Positions 1-10,222 of a DNA stretch of 64,000 nt are shown here, one piece after another. The notes beneath the pieces were generated by a model. It had not been told where the DNA came from, searched no databases, and saw nothing but the letters and a program-made list of their open reading frames with translations. Location of the stretch: contig JAOSJL010000001.1 of assembly GCA_027494115.1 (NCBI GenBank), positions 2,307,501-2,371,500 on the forward strand. The letters run 5' to 3'. Source of the stretch: Acidimicrobiia bacterium (GTDB lineage: Bacteria; Actinomycetota; Acidimicrobiia; IMCC26256; JAOSJL01). The position numbers and the translations under genes were made by a program. Position 1 is the stretch's first letter; each line of letters opens with the position of its first letter.

Positions 1-357
1 GGTCAACTCCGACCCTCACACCTCCGGTTCGCCGGAGAGTGTGGGCACCACCGGAGCCCCGACCGGTCGGGTGTTGCTGTTCCGTTTTGAGGGAGTCGTC
101 CCACCGGGCCGTCGGCGCGTCTGCGCCGCCCCCGGCGAATCCGCGACTCCGCAGCGCCGGCATGCCGTGCGGTTCTCCTTCTCGAGGCCCCGGTTGCGCC
201 GACTGCCAGAGCACGTACCGGCTGTCCAGCGAGAGGACACGTCCTTCCGAGGACACGTCCCACGCGGATCCCGCCGGTGGCGCGCCCGACCGCTTCTTGA
301 GAACTACATAGCGAGCACGAGTATCTATAGAAAAGTCGTGTATCTAAGCAGTACAGA
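1..357 (+). other. 16S-23S internal transcribed spacer (partial) and 23S leader
   Basis: This stretch precedes the 23S rRNA and is presumably the 3' part of the 16S-23S spacer; the 16S gene lies outside the window. I found no tRNA cloverleaf in it, so there is no tRNA-Ile or tRNA-Ala in the visible part. The segment around 295-306 (cttgagaacta) resembles the antitermination and processing leader commonly seen before actinobacterial 23S genes. A short direct repeat, gaggacacgtcc, occurs twice near 232-258. Reading frames here are unsupported and are not called as genes. Confidence 0.75.
307..320 (+). other. 5' arm of pre-23S rRNA processing stem
   Basis: The 14 bases catagcgagcacga are the exact reverse complement of tcgtgctcgctatg at 5672-5685, just beyond the 3' end of the 23S gene. 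Such flanking stems are the usual RNase III substrate that releases pre-23S rRNA. Weaker complementarity continues inward (…agaaaag against cttttct…). The stem encloses all three introns. Confidence 0.8.
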
Positions 358-893
358 AATCCAAGCTACGAAGAGCCAATGGTGGATGCCTTGGCGCCAG
401 ATGCCGAAGAAGGACGTGGGTGGCTGCGAAAAGCCACGGGGAGCTGCCGACCAAGCGGATCCGTGGATGTCCGAATGGGGAAACCCGGCAGGGGTCATGC
501 CCTGTCACGCCGACCTGAACACATAGGGCCGGCCGAGGCAACCGGGGGAATTGAAACATCTCAGTACCCCGAGGAGAGGAAAGCAACAGCGACTCCCTGA
601 GTAGCGGCGAGCGAAACGGGAAGAGCCCAAACCGTCACAGTGGTACAGCCTGCCGGCGATGCTGCGACGGGGTCGTGGGACCCACCTGGAGCGACGGCAG
701 TCGTTCCGAGGAGTTACAAAGCTGATCGCTAGTGGAAGCGCTCTGGAAAGGCGCGCCGCAGAGGGTAAGAGCCCCGTACGCGAAAGCAGTCAGCCTCCTG
801 GTGGAGTTCCCGAGTAGCACGGGATCCGGGAAAGCCCGTGTGAATCTGCGAGGACCACCTCGCAAGGCTAAGTACAAGCTGGCGACCGATAGC

Positions 894-929
<36 letters not shown>

Positions 930-1502
930 GGGAGGGGAGTGAAATAGTACCTGAAACCATTGGCTTACAAGCAGTCAGAGCGTCGTTGTCGGGCTTCGGC
1001 CCGGCAGCCGTGATGGCGTGCCTTTTGAAGAATGAGCCGGCGAGTTACCGTTTGTGGCGAGGTTAACCCGAGAGGGGGGAGCCGGAGCGAAAGCGAGTCT
1101 GAACAGGGCGTTCAGTCGCAGGCGGTAGACCCGAAGCCGAGTGATCTATCCATGGGCAGGCTGAAGCGAGGGTAAGACCTCGTGAAGGGCCGAACCCACC
1201 AAGGTTGAAAACTTGGGGGATGACCTGTGGATAGGGGTGAAAGGCCAAGCAAACTCGGTGATAGCTGGTTCTCCCCGAAATGCATTTGGGTGCAGCGTCG
1301 CGTGTTCAGTACCGGAGGTAGAGCACTGATTGGTCAAGGGGGCCTACAAGCTTACCAAAATCAGTCAAACTCCGAATACCGGTACTCCACAGCGCGGCAG
1401 TGAGACCATGGGGGATAAGCTTCATGGTCGAGAGGGAAACAGCCCAGAACGCCAGCTAAGGCCCCTAATTCCATGCTCAGTGGCAAACGATGTGGGATTG
1501 CC

Positions 1503-1540
<38 letters not shown>

Positions 1541-2423
1541 GAAAGAGTGCGTAACAGCTCACTGGTCGAGTGGTCCTGCGCGGACAATGTAACGGGGCTC
1601 AAGCATGGAGCCGAAGCTGCGTCGTCGTATACACCTCCGGGTGTGCACGTCGGGTAGGGGAGCGTCGATCTTGCCGTGAAGCGGGTGCGTAAGCACACGT
1701 GGAGCGAGGTCGAGTGCGAATGCCGGTATGAGTAGCGAAAGAGGGGGGGAGGAACCCCTCCGCCGAATGCCCAAGGGTTCCTGGGGAAGGCTCATCCGCC
1801 CAGGGTTAGTCGGGAGCTAAGGCAAGGCCGCAAGGCGTAGTCGATGCACAACAGGTTGATATTCCTGTACCACCGTGTCCGCGCTCAACCCTATGGCGAC
1901 TGATCAGGGGCTGGTCCTTCGGGACCGAACCTGTCCCAATCGTCGGACGGGTAGCGAAGGGGAGACGCAGGAGGGTACGTCAGCCCGGGCGATGGTTGTC
2001 CCGGGGCAAGCGTGTAGGGGGTCCGATAGGCAAATCCGTCGGACACACACCCCGAGACGCGATGCCGATCCGCTTCAGGAGAAGTGACTGATCCCACGCT
2101 GCCGAGAAAAACCTCTAGTCAGCTGGCACGGTGCCCGTACCCCAAACCAACTCAGGTGGGCACGTAGAGAATACGAAGGCGATCGAGATAACTCTGGTTA
2201 AGGAACTCGGCAAATTGCCCCCGTAACTTCGGGAGAAGGGGGGCCCTAGTAGGGTGACGGACTTCGCGTCCAGAGCCCGAGCGGGCCGCAGTGACCAGGG
2301 CCAAGCGACTGTTTACTAAAAACACAGGTGCATGCTAACTCGAAAGAGGATGTATATGCACTGACGCCTGCCCGGTGCCGGAAGGTTACGTGGAAGGGTT
2401 AGCTTCGGCGAAGCTCTGAAACT

Positions 2424-3172
<749 letters not shown>

Positions 3173-3192
3173 AGCGAAATTCCTTGTCGGGT

Positions 3193-3954
3193 AAGTGAAT
3201 TGCCCTGCGCGGAGGTGACTCCGTGCGAACACCCGCTCATAACGGCGGAACCCTCAGTAGCTGTCCTGTACAAGGCGGGACGAGAGCTGCCGGGCGACGC
3301 CGTGGGAAGTCCTCTGCCGCATCTGCGGTATGACCCCGTAACGACTGATCCCCTTCGGGGGAGAGGCCTCGGACGCTGTCACACCCGATCCATATGGTGA
3401 GGGCGTGGCAAATCTATGGACGAGGCAACACGCGGGCTCTCGAAACGACAGTGTCACCGACCTGCCGTCATACCTATCCGGGTACTTCGACGGTGAGGGA
3501 TGCTTCACGGTCTCGATCGCACCCCGTCGCACTCTCCGAGTGCGGTGGGAAGTGCGGCCGAGTGCTTCGGTCAGCCAGAACGCGGACCGCTCCGAGGTGT
3601 TGGACGAGATCCAGCAGTACTTCGGTTGCGGAACGATTCGGCCCGACCCTGGCGACAAGACCGTGAAGTGGGAGGTTCGCAGCCTCCGCCCGCTCCTGGA
3701 GCGGGTCGTTCCCCACTTTCGGCAGTACCCGCTCCGATCGAGCAAACAGCAGGACTTCGAGCGTTTTTTCGAGGTCTGCGAGCTGATGGCTCGAGGTGAG
3801 CACTTGGTATCGGCCGGTCTGATCCGGATCGCGACGTGTGCGCAGGCGATGAACCCCAGTGGTCGTCGCCGGTACCACATCGAAGAGATCCTGGAGACGC
3901 TGAACGTCGAGATGAAGGCATAGTCTGCCCCGTTGGAAACAACGGAATAAGGCG
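3193..3954 (+). mobile_element. Group I intron 2 at 23S position 1951 (762 nt), LAGLIDADG-bearing
   Basis: The upstream exon ends gtcgggt (U1951) and the downstream exon resumes aagttccgacc. The last intron base is G (3954). This site is known from the Coxiella burnetii 23S intron Cbu.L1951. A short P1 is possible: exon GGGU (3189-3192) with intron GCCC (3202-3205), giving the expected U·G pair at the splice site. An S-like element, gcatagtctg, follows the endonuclease gene near 3918-3927. The intron core is clearly different from introns 1 and 3, apart from a shared tgtcacacc segment. It starts only 20 nt after intron 1 ends. Confidence 0.92.
3405..3923 (+). CDS. LAGLIDADG homing endonuclease of 23S intron 2
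   Basis: A 172-residue protein from GTG 3405, preceded by a gaggg ribosome site. The single LAGLIDADG motif reads LSGYFDGEG (residues 24-32), followed by a CFTVSI strand, a YFGCG block and a PHFRQYPL…SK block, the same order as in the other two intron proteins. A homodimeric enzyme specific for the intronless 1951 region is the family expectation. Sequence identity to the intron 1 protein appears concentrated in the C-terminal half (DFERF…GEHL…GL.RIA). The gene lies in a loop of intron 2 and ends just before the probable S element. No truncation or frame break is seen, so it may be active. Confidence 0.91.
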   Translation: MANLWTRQHAGSRNDSVTDLPSYLSGYFDGEGCFTVSIAPRRTLRVRWEVRPSASVSQNADRSEVLDEIQQYFGCGTIRPDPGDKTVKWEVRSLRPLLERVVPHFRQYPLRSSKQQDFERFFEVCELMARGEHLVSAGLIRIATCAQAMNPSGRRRYHIEEILETLNVEMKA

Positions 3955-4268
3955 AAGTTCCGACCTGCACGAATGGCGCAACGACTTGGCTACTGTCTCA
4001 ACCAGAGACTCGGCGAAATTGCACGACGAGTAAAGATGCTCGTTGCCCGCAGAAGGACGGAAAGACCCCGTGGACCTTTACTGTAGTTTGATGTTGGGTT
4101 TCGGTACGGATTGTGTAGGATAGGTGGGAGGCTTGGAAGCTCGGGCGTTAGCTCGAGTGGAGCCAATCTTGAAATACCACCCTGTTCGTATTGAGGCTCT
4201 AACCTGGACCCGTAATCCGGGTCAGGAACAGCGTCAGGCAGGCAGTTTGACTGGGGCGGTCGCCTCCC

Positions 4269-4303
<35 letters not shown>

Positions 4304-4490
4304 CTGGTCGGCCATCAGGCGTCGAGTGCAAAGGCACAAGGGAGCTTAACTGCGAGACCAACAAGTCGAGCAGATGCGAAAGCAGGGCTTAGTGACCCGG
4401 CCGTGGCGTGTGGAAGCGCGGTCGATTAACGGATAAAAGGTACCCCGGGGATAACAGGCTTATCTTGCCCAAGAGTTCACATCGACGGCA

Positions 4491-4529
<39 letters not shown>

Positions 4530-4539
4530 GTGAAGCATC

Positions 4540-4573
<34 letters not shown>

Positions 4574-4607
4574 TACGCGAGCTGGGTTTAGAACGTCGTG
4601 AGACAGT

Positions 4608-5361
4608 GGAATGAACGCGCTGTCTAAAAATTCGGCTATATGCTGGAAACTCCGAGTATCTGGCGGTACTCGTTCACTGTCACACCCGGTGTTTAGGGTG
4701 GTGACGTGAGCAGTGAAAAACCGACCAGTGCGGACAATCAGCAGGGAAGGCTTGAGGCCTACCTGAGCGGATTTGTCGACGGAGAAGGATCATTTTCGGT
4801 CGGTGTACAACGACGCACCGACCTGGCGTTCGGTTTTCAACTGGTACCCGAGTTTCGGGTATCACAGAATGCCGAGCGTGTGACCGTTCTGGAGATCATG
4901 CGACGTGAGCTCGGCTGCGGCCGGCTCATGCTCAACGATCGCCATCGCGACTCCGACAGGACTCACGTCCTGGTGGTGCGCAGGCGATCGGATCTTCTGG
5001 ACTCGGTCATACCCTTCTTCCGAAGAAATCCTCTCCTGTCCGAGAAACGCCATACGTTCGAGACCTTCGCCGAGATCGTCACGTCGATGAACAGACGTGT
5101 CCATCTCGAAGCGAAGGGGTTCGAATCGTTGGTACGCCGGGCCTTCACCATGAATGGTGGAGGACGGTACCGACGCTGGCGACTCGAGGACGTGGTAGGT
5201 CCTGAGAACCCTCAGAGACTGCACGCCGAACACACCGAACAGGTGTGAAGATACAGTCCGAGCTGCATGGCGACATGCAGAGTCAGGCAGAAATGACCTG
5301 GCCGTCGGTTCCATCGTGAACTCCCTTGCGGAGTCACTGTGGAGCCGTGGTAACAGAACTG
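4608..5361 (+). mobile_element. Group I intron 3 after 23S position 2604 (754 nt), LAGLIDADG-bearing
   Basis: The upstream exon ends gtgagacagt (4607) and the downstream exon resumes tcggtccctatcc (5362). The last intron base is G (5361). P1 is well supported: exon GACAGU (4602-4607) pairs with intron GCUGUC (4619-4624), ending in the required U·G pair. P7 is ACTGT (4676-4680) with ACAGT (5253-5257), inside the S element aagatacagtcc. Counting from A2602 places the insertion after U2604, not at the well-known 2593 (I-CreI) site. The 5' core, from ggctatatgctgg to the aatcagcagg segment, is closely similar to intron 1. The 3' domain beyond S is longer than in intron 1. Confidence 0.93.
4706..5248 (+). 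CDS. LAGLIDADG homing endonuclease of 23S intron 3
   Basis: A 180-residue protein from GTG 4706. The LAGLIDADG motif is LSGFVDGEG (residues 20-28), followed by SFSVGV, a LGCG block near residue 70 and PFFRRNPL…EKRH near residue 105. The N-terminus (…SADNQQGR…) matches the intron 1 protein (…GAENQQER…) because both are read through the same intron core bases. TGA at 5246-5248 abuts the S element. By family the product is a homodimeric DNA endonuclease for intron homing. Its target should differ from that of the intron 1 enzyme, because the flanking exons (2604 against 1931) are unrelated. Confidence 0.92.
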   Translation: MSSEKPTSADNQQGRLEAYLSGFVDGEGSFSVGVQRRTDLAFGFQLVPEFRVSQNAERVTVLEIMRRELGCGRLMLNDRHRDSDRTHVLVVRRRSDLLDSVIPFFRRNPLLSEKRHTFETFAEIVTSMNRRVHLEAKGFESLVRRAFTMNGGGRYRRWRLEDVVGPENPQRLHAEHTEQV

Positions 5362-5671
5362 TCGGTCCCTATCCTCTGCGGGTGTAGGAGATTTGAGGGG
5401 AGCTGTCCCTAGTACGAGAGGACCGGGACGGACGCAGCTCTCGTGTGCCAGTTGTTCCGCCAGGAGCACGGCTGGTTGGCGACCTGCGGAAAGGATAAGC
5501 GCTGAAGGCATCTAAGCGCGAAGCCTGCCTCAAAACGAGATCTCCCACCGGGTTAACCGGGTAAGGCCCCTGGTAGACCACCAGGTTGATAGGCCGGAGG
5601 TGTAAGCACGGCAACGTGTTCAGCCGACCGGTACTAATCGGCCGAGGGCTTGGACTTCTTTTCTGTGGTAT

Positions 5672-5685
5672 TCGTGCTCGCTATG
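5672..5685 (+). other. 3' arm of pre-23S rRNA processing stem
   Basis: tcgtgctcgctatg is exactly complementary to 307-320 upstream of the 23S gene, and the two arms bracket the mature rRNA. See the 5' arm. Confidence 0.8.
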
Positions 5686-5726
5686 AAGTCCTCGAGGAGC
5701 CTCGCGCGCCTTGTTGACAACTTGAT

Positions 5727-5842
5727 TTCGGTGGCCATAGCGGCGGGGAAACACCCGTTCCCATTCCGAACACGGAAGTGAAGCCCGCCAGCGCCGATGG
5801 TACTTGGGAGGAGACTCCCCGGGAGAGTAGGTCGCCGCCGGA
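5727..5842 (+). rRNA. rrf: 5S ribosomal RNA
   Basis: The segment has the standard 5S layout: helix I between cggtggc (5729-5735) and gccgccg (5834-5840), the conserved cccgttcccattccgaacacgg block at about 5753-5774, and gaagtgaagcccgccagcgccgatggtact after it. The length of about 116 nt is usual. It follows the 23S gene by roughly 70 nt in the normal rrn order. The ends are accurate to a few bases. Confidence 0.96.
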
Positions 5843-5855
5843 TTTCTCCGCACCA

Positions 5856-5905
5856 CGCCCGCCGGAGGGCCGGGTTCCTCGAGAACCCCGCCGTCCCGGC
5901 GGGCG
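5856..5905 (+). terminator. Probable rrn operon terminator hairpin
   Basis: cgcccgccgg (5856-5865) is exactly complementary to ccggcgggcg (5896-5905). Between them is an inner hairpin with arms gggttc/gaaccc. The structure begins about 14 nt after the 5S gene. It is followed only by ttgtcg rather than a T tract, which is common for terminators in high-GC actinobacteria. The call rests on structure and position. Confidence 0.6.
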
Positions 5906-6015
5906 TTGTCGCGTCGCGTCGGTCAGGGGTTCCTCCCGAGGCGGGGGCCATCAGCGGGAAGGCCGGTCGCTACGCTTCACCTCCCATCCCTCTGCCCGTT
6001 TTCGGAAAGCTGACG

Positions 6016-6699
6016 ATGCCCCGCAAACCCACGAACAGCGGCAGGCCGCGTCGTCGGCGTGGACGGCGCAGTCGGTCCGCAGGCGGCGACGTGCGTGAGG
6101 AGTTGGACCGTCTCGGCGGAACTGACGCCGACAAACTCCACGCCCGCGTGCTCGAGGCAGCTGATGCCTACTCGGCGGGGCGTGAGCGGGATGCGATCCG
6201 CATTCTCGAACCGGTGCGTGACCGGGTGCCCGGCGCCGCGGGGGTACGGGAGTTGTTGGGGCTGTCCTACTACCGCGCCGGGCGCTACCGGGCTGCCCGC
6301 CAGGAACTCGTGGAGTTCGCCCGGCTCAGCAGGTCCACCGACCAGCACCCCGTTCTCATGGACTGCTACCGGGCGGAACGCCGCTTCCAGCGTGTCGACG
6401 AGCTCTGGGAGGAACTCCGCGCCGTCTCACCGGGACCAGCGCTCGTGGTGGAGGGACGCATCGTGGCGGCGGGCGCTCTGGCCGACCAGGGTGAGTTCGA
6501 CAAGGCGATTCGGCTGCTCGACCAGCGCGCGCGCAAGGTACGGAGCGCCTCGCCCGAGGATCTGCGGCTGCTCTATGCATTGGCGGACCTCCACGAGCGC
6601 AGCGGCGATCTGCCACGCGCGCGCGCCCTGTTCGAGCGGGTCGTCGAAGGCGACCGGGACCTCACCGACGCCCCGGAGCGACTCGCCGCCCTGGCCTGA
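6016..6699 (+). CDS. TPR-repeat protein of unknown role
   Basis: A 227-residue protein. ATG 6016 is chosen because the reading frame further upstream runs through the 5S rRNA and terminator. The first 30 residues are very basic (RPRRRRGRRSRS), suggesting nucleic-acid or membrane contact. From about residue 45 the protein is helical with tetratricopeptide-like units: YSAGRERDAIRILEPV…, LGLSYYRAGRYRAARQEL…, and later LADQGEFDKAIRLLDQ and LADLHERSGDLPRARALFE. TPR proteins act as scaffolds for protein partners, but no partner can be named here. It stands alone between the rrn operon and the SSB-like gene. Confidence 0.75.
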   Translation: MPRKPTNSGRPRRRRGRRSRSAGGDVREELDRLGGTDADKLHARVLEAADAYSAGRERDAIRILEPVRDRVPGAAGVRELLGLSYYRAGRYRAARQELVEFARLSRSTDQHPVLMDCYRAERRFQRVDELWEELRAVSPGPALVVEGRIVAAGALADQGEFDKAIRLLDQRARKVRSASPEDLRLLYALADLHERSGDLPRARALFERVVEGDRDLTDAPERLAALA

Positions 6700-6780
6700 G
6701 CGTCGCGGCATGACCATCATGGCTGTCACACGCCGCCGGTACGGTCGCTCTCGACTCCCCTGAATCTTCCTCCCACGACA

Positions 6781-6834
6781 TTCCGACATCGGTGCGGTTC
6801 CGACATCGGCGCGCTTCCGCGCGTCGGCGATGTC
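6781..6834 (+). repeat. Direct repeat and hairpin upstream of SSB-like gene
   Basis: ttccgacatcggtgcg and ttccgacatcggcgcg lie in tandem at 6781-6814. The second copy also forms the left arm of an imperfect hairpin: gacatcg…gcgcg at 6802-6815 against cgcg…cgatgtc ending at 6834. It lies 18-70 nt before the start codon at 6853, so it could be an operator or attenuator; no regulator is known. Confidence 0.4.
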
Positions 6835-6852
6835 CCAGGGAGGGAGAAAGCC

Positions 6853-7242
6853 ATGTCCAGAAAATCAACTGCCGCTCCATCGACCGGCGACGACCCGGTG
6901 AACCTGGCGGTGCTTCGAGGTGAGTGCTCGGGCCCCGCCGAGGTGCGGGTGCTCGAGTCGGGCACACGCCTGGCATCACTGGCCGTGCGGGTCCCGGCGG
7001 GGGAGACGGCCACGTCGGTGCCCGTCACCGTGTGGGACCCGTCCACGGCCGTCGAGTCACTCAGTGAGGGCGACCCCGTCACGGTCGTGGGGCGGGTCCG
7101 GCGCCGCTTCTACCGGCAGGGCGGCGCGACCGGTAGCAGGGTCGACGTCGAGGCTGAACGGATCGTCACCGGGAGCGACAAACGCCGTCGCGCCGCGGCG
7201 CGACGGTTCGCGGAGTCGGCGCTCGCTCACCTCGACGCCTGA
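6853..7242 (+). CDS. SSB-like OB-fold protein
   Basis: A 129-residue protein with a strong ribosome site (ggagggagaaagcc) before ATG 6853. After a polar N-terminus, it has the pattern of a single-stranded DNA-binding OB fold: VNLAVLRGECSGPAEVRVLESG, then LASLAVRVP…, VPVTVWDP and EGDPVTVVGRVRRRFYR…. These match the strand order of short actinobacterial SSB paralogues rather than full-length SSB, and the acidic C-terminal tail of true SSB is absent. A role in DNA binding is therefore a family inference. The gene ends 5 nt from the convergent DUF2090 gene. Confidence 0.65.
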   Translation: MSRKSTAAPSTGDDPVNLAVLRGECSGPAEVRVLESGTRLASLAVRVPAGETATSVPVTVWDPSTAVESLSEGDPVTVVGRVRRRFYRQGGATGSRVDVEAERIVTGSDKRRRAAARRFAESALAHLDA

Positions 7243-7247
7243 GAGCG

Positions 7248-8159
7248 TCAGCCCTCGGCGGCCTCGTAGACCTCGATGTTGCGGCGGTAGATCTCCGAGA
7301 TCTGGCCGGCCGCCTCTTCACGTGGGAGTGAGCCGTCGAGATAACCCGAGAGCGCGTCCCACCAGATGGTGCGGCCGATGGCGAAGCCGATGTAGCCCTC
7401 GACGGCCGCTCCCTGGCGCAGCCAGTGTTCGACCTTCTCGGCGTTGGCGCCGCGACCCAGCACCACACAGCCGACGTTGTCGCGACCGCCCGAACGGGCC
7501 TGAGCGGCGATCATCTCGCAGTCTTCACGGCGGTCGATACCCTCGATCTTCCAGATGTCGGCCTCTATGCCGGCCTCCTGGAGGGTCGTGATCGTCCGGA
7601 GCATGAGTCCGGGGCGCACCTCGGTGTCGTAGCGCTCGGCGTCACCGTCGACCGAGGCGAGCTGGTCGTCCTCCGCGGGGACCAGGAGCTCGAAGAGGAA
7701 CTTGCGGTCGTTGGCGTGCAACCAGTCCGACAGCTCCTTCAGCCGGGCGGTCTGGCGTTCGTTCATCTCGGCGTCGCCGTCGGGGTTGTAGCGGACGAGC
7801 ACCTTGGAGAACGTGGGATCGAATTCCTCGATGTGGGCGCCGAAATCCGTGCCGTAGTCGAAATCGAACTCGTTCTGGCCAGATTTCTCGACCGGCATGG
7901 CGAGGATGAGTCCATTGGCGCGGGCCTTGCGGGCCACGTCGGCACCGAACTGCTCGTCGACGAGCACGCCGGCGCTGCTCTGGGGCGCACCCTCGGCGAT
8001 GGCGCGCGTGAAGCCGTCGAAGATCACCGACTTGGCGTCGATGATGCGCGCCGACTCCTCTGCGTTCGGGTCACCTTCGATTCCGAACATCTTCTTCTGA
8101 AACGACCCGCGGTGGTCGAACGCGAGGATGAAGAGCTTGCCGCTGTATCCGAGAGCCAT
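7248..8159 (-). CDS. DUF2090-family protein (IolC C-terminal-domain-like, possible aldolase)
   Basis: A 303-residue protein starting at ATG 8159. The N-terminus, LFILAFDHRGSFQKKMFGI, is the hallmark of the DUF2090 family, which also forms the C-terminal half of some IolC proteins of inositol catabolism and resembles class I aldolases (TIM barrel). Further blocks are LVDEQFGADVARKARANG (about 65-85), FELLVPAEDDQL (about 155), IWKIEGIDRREDCE (about 205) and CVVLGRGANAEKVEHWL (about 235), consistent with a phosphosugar-binding barrel. No sugar operon lies nearby, so the substrate is unknown. The gene is divergent from korA across about 197 nt, which should hold both promoters. Confidence 0.8.
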   Translation of the reverse strand: MALGYSGKLFILAFDHRGSFQKKMFGIEGDPNAEESARIIDAKSVIFDGFTRAIAEGAPQSSAGVLVDEQFGADVARKARANGLILAMPVEKSGQNEFDFDYGTDFGAHIEEFDPTFSKVLVRYNPDGDAEMNERQTARLKELSDWLHANDRKFLFELLVPAEDDQLASVDGDAERYDTEVRPGLMLRTITTLQEAGIEADIWKIEGIDRREDCEMIAAQARSGGRDNVGCVVLGRGANAEKVEHWLRQGAAVEGYIGFAIGRTIWWDALSGYLDGSLPREEAAGQISEIYRRNIEVYEAAEG

Positions 8160-8356
8160 GAGGTTCCCCCTTTGTCGGCGGATCGGGTGTGGGCGGGGCG
8201 TCTGTGGACCCCGGGTCGAGCATAGGTTCTCTCCGTCTCACGCGAGGCACCCCGGTGAGGAGGACGGCGTCAGGCCACCGCTAAGGTTGAGACGGAACTC
8301 AGCGGCCGGCCCGCGGCCTGCCAGCCGCAGGAAAACCACAGAAATGAGGCGAAGCG

Positions 8357-10222
8357 GTGTCGGCCCACACGAGGGATGCACCCCCGAACGACGCGGAGTC
8401 CCTCACGCGCGTCGTGATTCGATTCGCCGGTGACTCCGGTGACGGTATGCAGCTCACGGGTGACCGATTCACCGACGTGAGCGCCATCTTCGGCAATGAC
8501 CTCGTGACGTTGCCGAACTACCCGGCGGAGATCCGTGCCCCGGCCGGGACGATCGCCGGGGTGTCCTCGTTCCAGGTGCACATCTCCGATCACGACATCA
8601 CGACACCCGGCGACGTCCCCAACGTCCTGGTGGCCATGAACCCGGCCGCCCTGAAGGCAAACCTCGGTGACCTGTCGAGCGGGGCGACGATCCTCGTCAA
8701 CACCGATGCCTTCGTCGACCGGAACCTCGAGAAGGCCGGTTACGACACCAACCCACTCGAGGACGGAAGCCTCGACGCGTACACCATCTTCGAGATTCCG
8801 ATGACGTCGATCACCAAGAAGGCATGCGAACCGCTGGGTGTGAAGCCTCGCGACGCGGAACGTTCCAAGAACTACTTCGCACTCGGGCTCATCTCGTGGA
8901 TGTATTCGAGGCCCACCGAGCCGATCGTGGCGTGGACGGAGGAGAAGTTCGCCAAGAAGGAACTCGTCCGCGATGCCAACATCGCCGCCTTCAAGGCCGG
9001 TTACAACTTCGGCGAGACCGCTGAGCTGTTCGATCACCCCTTTGAGATCTCCCCGGCGCCACTCCCGGCCGGTCACTACCGGAACGTCACCGGAAACATC
9101 GCCACCACCTACGGGCTCATCGCCGGCTCGCAACAGGCGCGCCTTCCGATGGTCTACGCGTCATACCCGATCACGCCGGCTTCCGACATCCTGCACGAGT
9201 TGTCGCGACACAAGAACTTCGGTGTTCGAACCATGCAGGCCGAAGACGAGATCGCCGCAGCCGGTGTCGCGATCGGATCGTCCTTCGCAGGTCAGCTCGG
9301 TGTGACCGCCACCAGCGGACCGGGTGTCGACCTGAAGGGAGAGGCGCTCGGTCTCGCCATCAGCCTCGAGTTGCCGCTCGTGATCGTCAACGTCCAGCGC
9401 GGAGGTCCGTCCACGGGGCTGCCCACGAAGACCGAACAGTCTGACCTGATGCTTGCCATGTATGGGCGACACGGCGAGGCGCCGATGCCGGTCCTGGCGG
9501 CACGCTCGCCGAGCGACTGCTTCGACGCAGCGTTCGAGGCTGTGCGCATCGCGCTGAAGTACCGCACGCCTGTCATGTTGCTCACCGACGGATACTTGGC
9601 GAACGGATCCGAGCCCTGGCTGCTTCCGGATGTCGACACGCTTCCCGACATCTCGGTCCCGTTCACGACGGAACCGAACGACGGCGACGAGTTCCTGCCG
9701 TACCTGCGCGATCCCGAGACCCTCGCCCGTCCCTGGGCCGTCCCTGGTACCCCGGGTCTCATGCACCGCATCGGCGGGCTCGAGAAGGAGGACGGCACGG
9801 GGAACGTCAACTATGACCCCGACAACCACGACCACATGTGTCGCGTGAGGGCGGCCAAGGTCGCGGGGATCGCCTCCGACATACCGCCCCTCGAAGTCAA
9901 CGGCGCCGACGGCGACGAACTCCTCGTCCTGTCGTGGGGGAGTACGTGGGGTGTGGTCGATGCCGGCGTCCGACGCGCCCGCACCCGCGGCCACAACGTC
10001 GCACATGCCCACCTGCGATACCTGAACCCCTTCCCCGAGAACCTCGGTGCGGTCCTCAGCGCTCATCCGAAGGTGCTCGTCCCCGAGATGAACCTCGGTC
10101 AGCTGTCGAAGCTCGTTCGCGCGGAGTTCCTCGTCGACGCGCAGAGCCTCACGCAGGTACGCGGAGTTCCCTTTCACGCCGAGGAGATCGAAACGACGAT
10201 CCTGGAGATGCTCGATGAGTGA
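8357..10222 (+). CDS. korA: 2-oxoacid:ferredoxin oxidoreductase, fused gamma-alpha subunit (KorA)
   Basis: A 621-residue protein from GTG 8357 with gaggcgaag in front. Residues about 15-200 are the gamma domain (RFAGDSGDGMQLTGDRF), and residues about 225-600 are the alpha domain with YPITPASDILHELSRH and the QAEDEIAAAGVAIGSSFAG block. This fused form is typical of actinobacterial KorAB. With KorB it oxidatively decarboxylates 2-oxoglutarate (or a related 2-oxoacid) to the acyl-CoA, reducing ferredoxin. Such an enzyme can replace or supplement the NAD-linked 2-oxoglutarate dehydrogenase. The stop overlaps the korB start by 8 nt, indicating an operon. The exact substrate is inferred from the family. 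Confidence 0.93.
   Translation: MSAHTRDAPPNDAESLTRVVIRFAGDSGDGMQLTGDRFTDVSAIFGNDLVTLPNYPAEIRAPAGTIAGVSSFQVHISDHDITTPGDVPNVLVAMNPAALKANLGDLSSGATILVNTDAFVDRNLEKAGYDTNPLEDGSLDAYTIFEIPMTSITKKACEPLGVKPRDAERSKNYFALGLISWMYSRPTEPIVAWTEEKFAKKELVRDANIAAFKAGYNFGETAELFDHPFEISPAPLPAGHYRNVTGNIATTYGLIAGSQQARLPMVYASYPITPASDILHELSRHKNFGVRTMQAEDEIAAAGVAIGSSFAGQLGVTATSGPGVDLKGEALGLAISLELPLVIVNVQRGGPSTGLPTKTEQSDLMLAMYGRHGEAPMPVLAARSPSDCFDAAFEAVRIALKYRTPVMLLTDGYLANGSEPWLLPDVDTLPDISVPFTTEPNDGDEFLPYLRDPETLARPWAVPGTPGLMHRIGGLEKEDGTGNVNYDPDNHDHMCRVRAAKVAGIASDIPPLEVNGADGDELLVLSWGSTWGVVDAGVRRARTRGHNVAHAHLRYLNPFPENLGAVLSAHPKVLVPEMNLGQLSKLVRAEFLVDAQSLTQVRGVPFHAEEIETTILEMLDE

Noticed and set aside
1..340. Possible tRNA genes in the 16S-23S spacer
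   Set aside because: No cloverleaf with paired acceptor and T arm could be built in the visible spacer.
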